Shown here piece by piece: positions 62,937 to 64,000 of a DNA stretch of 64,000 nt. The DNA is taken from the NCBI RefSeq assembly GCF_000165795.1, contig NZ_CM001022.1, forward strand, positions 434,001 to 498,000, given 5' to 3'. The stretch comes from Aminomonas paucivorans DSM 12260. Lineage in GTDB: Bacteria; Synergistota; Synergistia; Synergistales; Synergistaceae. Numbering within the stretch: the first letter of the stretch is position 1; each line of letters opens with the position of its first letter. Below the pieces are notes generated by a model. That model saw only the letters and a list, made by a program, of their open reading frames with translations. It made no database searches and had not been told where the DNA came from. Both the position numbers and the translations under genes were made by a program.

Positions 62937-63725
62937 CTACCCCAGAACGGGGACGCACACCCGGATTTCCTTGTCCTCCTGACCCCGCTCCGAGGCGGCC
63001 ACCACCCGAACCGAGGCCTGGTAGAGGTCCGTCAGCCGCTCCCCCGTGACCACTTCCTCCGGGGGGCCGTCCGCCAGCAGGGTCCCGTCCCGCAGGAGGA
63101 GCACCCGGCTGCTGGCGAGAAAGGCGTGGTTAGGGAAGTGGCTGGACATCACCACCGTGTACCCTCGGCCGGAAAGGGAGCGCACCGCCCGCAGGACCTT
63201 GATCTGGTTGCCGTAGTCCAGGTTGGCGGTGGGCTCGTCCAGCACCAGCACCCGGGCGTCCTGGGCCAGGGCCCGGGCCAGCAGGGTGAGCTGCCGTTCC
63301 CCGCCGCTCAGCTCGTTGAAACGCCGATTCGCCAGGGGGCGGATCCCCAGCTCGTCCAGGGCCGACTCCACGGCCCGGTGGTCCTCCCGGGTGGGGCTGC
63401 GGCCGCAGCCCAGATAGGGGATGCGCCCCATGAGCACCAGGTCCCGGACCTGGAAGGCGAAGGGGGTCTCCCCCGCCTGGGGGACGTAGGCCACCAGGTG
63501 GCCCCGATCCCGGGCTCCCAGTCGGCGCAGGTCCTTCCCCGCCAGGCGGACGGAACCCCGCATGGGGGGCGACACGCCCAGGATGCAGCGGAGCAGGGTG
63601 GTCTTGCCCGTGCCGTTGGGCCCCAGGAGACAGAGGCTTTCCCCCGCCCGGGCGTGGAGAGAGATGTCCCGGAGCGTGGGTTCCCTTCGGGGGTAGGCAA
63701 ACCAGAGTCCCTCCACCCTCAGCAT
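62937..63725 (-). CDS. ABC transporter ATP-binding protein (FecE/BtuD type)
   Basis: A 262-residue ATPase. Walker A GPNGTGKTTLL, Q-loop YVPQAGETPFAFQVRD, signature LSGGERQLTLLARAL, Walker B VLVLDEPTANLD and H-loop SSHFPNH are all intact. VRDLVLMGRIPYLG is typical of metal-chelate importers. The ATG overlaps the permease stop by seven bases. The start is the first ATG with that overlap; upstream frame is the permease in another frame. Confidence 0.95.
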   Translation of the reverse strand: MLRVEGLWFAYPRREPTLRDISLHARAGESLCLLGPNGTGKTTLLRCILGVSPPMRGSVRLAGKDLRRLGARDRGHLVAYVPQAGETPFAFQVRDLVLMGRIPYLGCGRSPTREDHRAVESALDELGIRPLANRRFNELSGGERQLTLLARALAQDARVLVLDEPTANLDYGNQIKVLRAVRSLSGRGYTVVMSSHFPNHAFLASSRVLLLRDGTLLADGPPEEVVTGERLTDLYQASVRVVAASERGQEDKEIRVCVPVLG

Positions 63726-64000
63726 TTCCCCCACTCCTTTCGGGCGCGGGTCAGGAGGACCAGGAAGAAGGGGGCCCCCACCAGGGAGGTGAGGATGCCC
63801 AGGGGGATCTCCGCGGCGAAGAGGGTGCGACAGAGGTTGTCCACCAGGAGGAGAAAGGCTCCCCCCAGGAGGAACGACGCGGGAAGCAGGGCGGGAAAGG
63901 AGGGGCCCACCAGGGCGCGGGCCATGTGGGGCACCAGGAGGCCCACCCACCCGATGATGCCGCTGATGCTTACCGAAACCGCCGTGAGCAGGGTGGATCC
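63719..64000 (-). CDS. FecCD-family ABC permease (C-terminal part, cut by window)
   Basis: The last 93 codons of a FecCD/BtuC permease; the rest lies past the window end. The visible protein begins GSTLLTAVSVSISGIIGWVG and has LLVPHMARALVG, a FecCD hallmark, followed by VDNLCRTLFAAEIPLGILTSLVGAPFFLVLL, the conserved loop-helix pair contacting the ATPase. It is the first visible gene of the putative metal-chelate locus. Confidence 0.92.
   Translation of the reverse strand, partial: GSTLLTAVSVSISGIIGWVGLLVPHMARALVGPSFPALLPASFLLGGAFLLLVDNLCRTLFAAEIPLGILTSLVGAPFFLVLLTRARKEWGKC

Overview
The window is high-GC, densely packed bacterial chromosome that most likely comes from an anaerobic, amino-acid-fermenting member of the Synergistota (Aminomonas/Thermanaerovibrio-like). 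Four things point there: a protein ending in a Synergist-CTERM-type sorting signal (2142-3695); a complete succinyl-CoA to propionyl-CoA route with a sodium-pumping methylmalonyl-CoA decarboxylase (22787-28961); lipid A modification and acylation genes, which mean a diderm envelope; and class I fumarase, TAXI-TRAP and flavodiiron genes typical of anaerobes. This placement is inference; no rRNA is present. I found no tRNA, rRNA, CRISPR array, transposase or prophage gene.

Layout. 1-5450 (minus): an orphan chemoreceptor downstream of a secreted Synergist-CTERM protein, a FecR-domain protein with its own promoter, and a thiamine transporter (ThiT) under a TPP riboswitch with a terminator. 5494-10019 (plus): CHASE2/HD-GYP and PAS/GGDEF cyclic-di-GMP proteins. 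10089-18235 (minus): a tightly overlapping aminoarabinose (L-Ara4N) operon arnT-B-C-A(formyltransferase)-A(decarboxylase)-D-ugd, with ArnA split into two genes and no arnE/F. 18317-21306: a sensorless chemoreceptor, a flavodiiron protein and a small zinc-ribbon protein. 21443-34039 (plus): an AspT-like exporter, then methylmalonyl-CoA mutase (two subunits), epimerase, the four-subunit Na+ decarboxylase, a two-subunit fumarase, a tiny ThiS/MoaD-like protein and a TAXI-TRAP transporter. Together the central genes turn fumarate/succinate-level intermediates into propionyl-CoA while pumping Na+, and the TRAP system plausibly imports the organic or amino acid substrate.

34146-43477: a half-length AbrB membrane protein, an MFS transporter, several poorly characterised proteins, an LpxL-type acyltransferase overlapping a YqgF-like RNase-H-fold protein, a CheX-like protein and a dCache chemoreceptor, then two tandem TrpR-like repressors. 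43762-46739: threonine catabolism (tdh, kbl) divergent from a GntR/FCD regulator. 46833-53249 (minus): two more dCache chemoreceptors and a CHASE4/HD-GYP sensor, giving five receptors in the window without any flagellar structural gene. 53422-59662: GlnRS, AraC/GyrI and WYL regulators, a CbiR-like cobamide-remodelling enzyme (which fits a B12-dependent metabolism) and an HD hydrolase. 59903-64000 (minus): a FecCD-type ABC transporter (permease cut by the window end) co-transcribed with a methyltransferase and a DUF4213/DUF364 protein, a candidate metal-chelate locus.

The high GC makes very long spurious open frames on the strand opposite real genes; these were left out. Many transcription units end in long GC hairpins without a U-tract.
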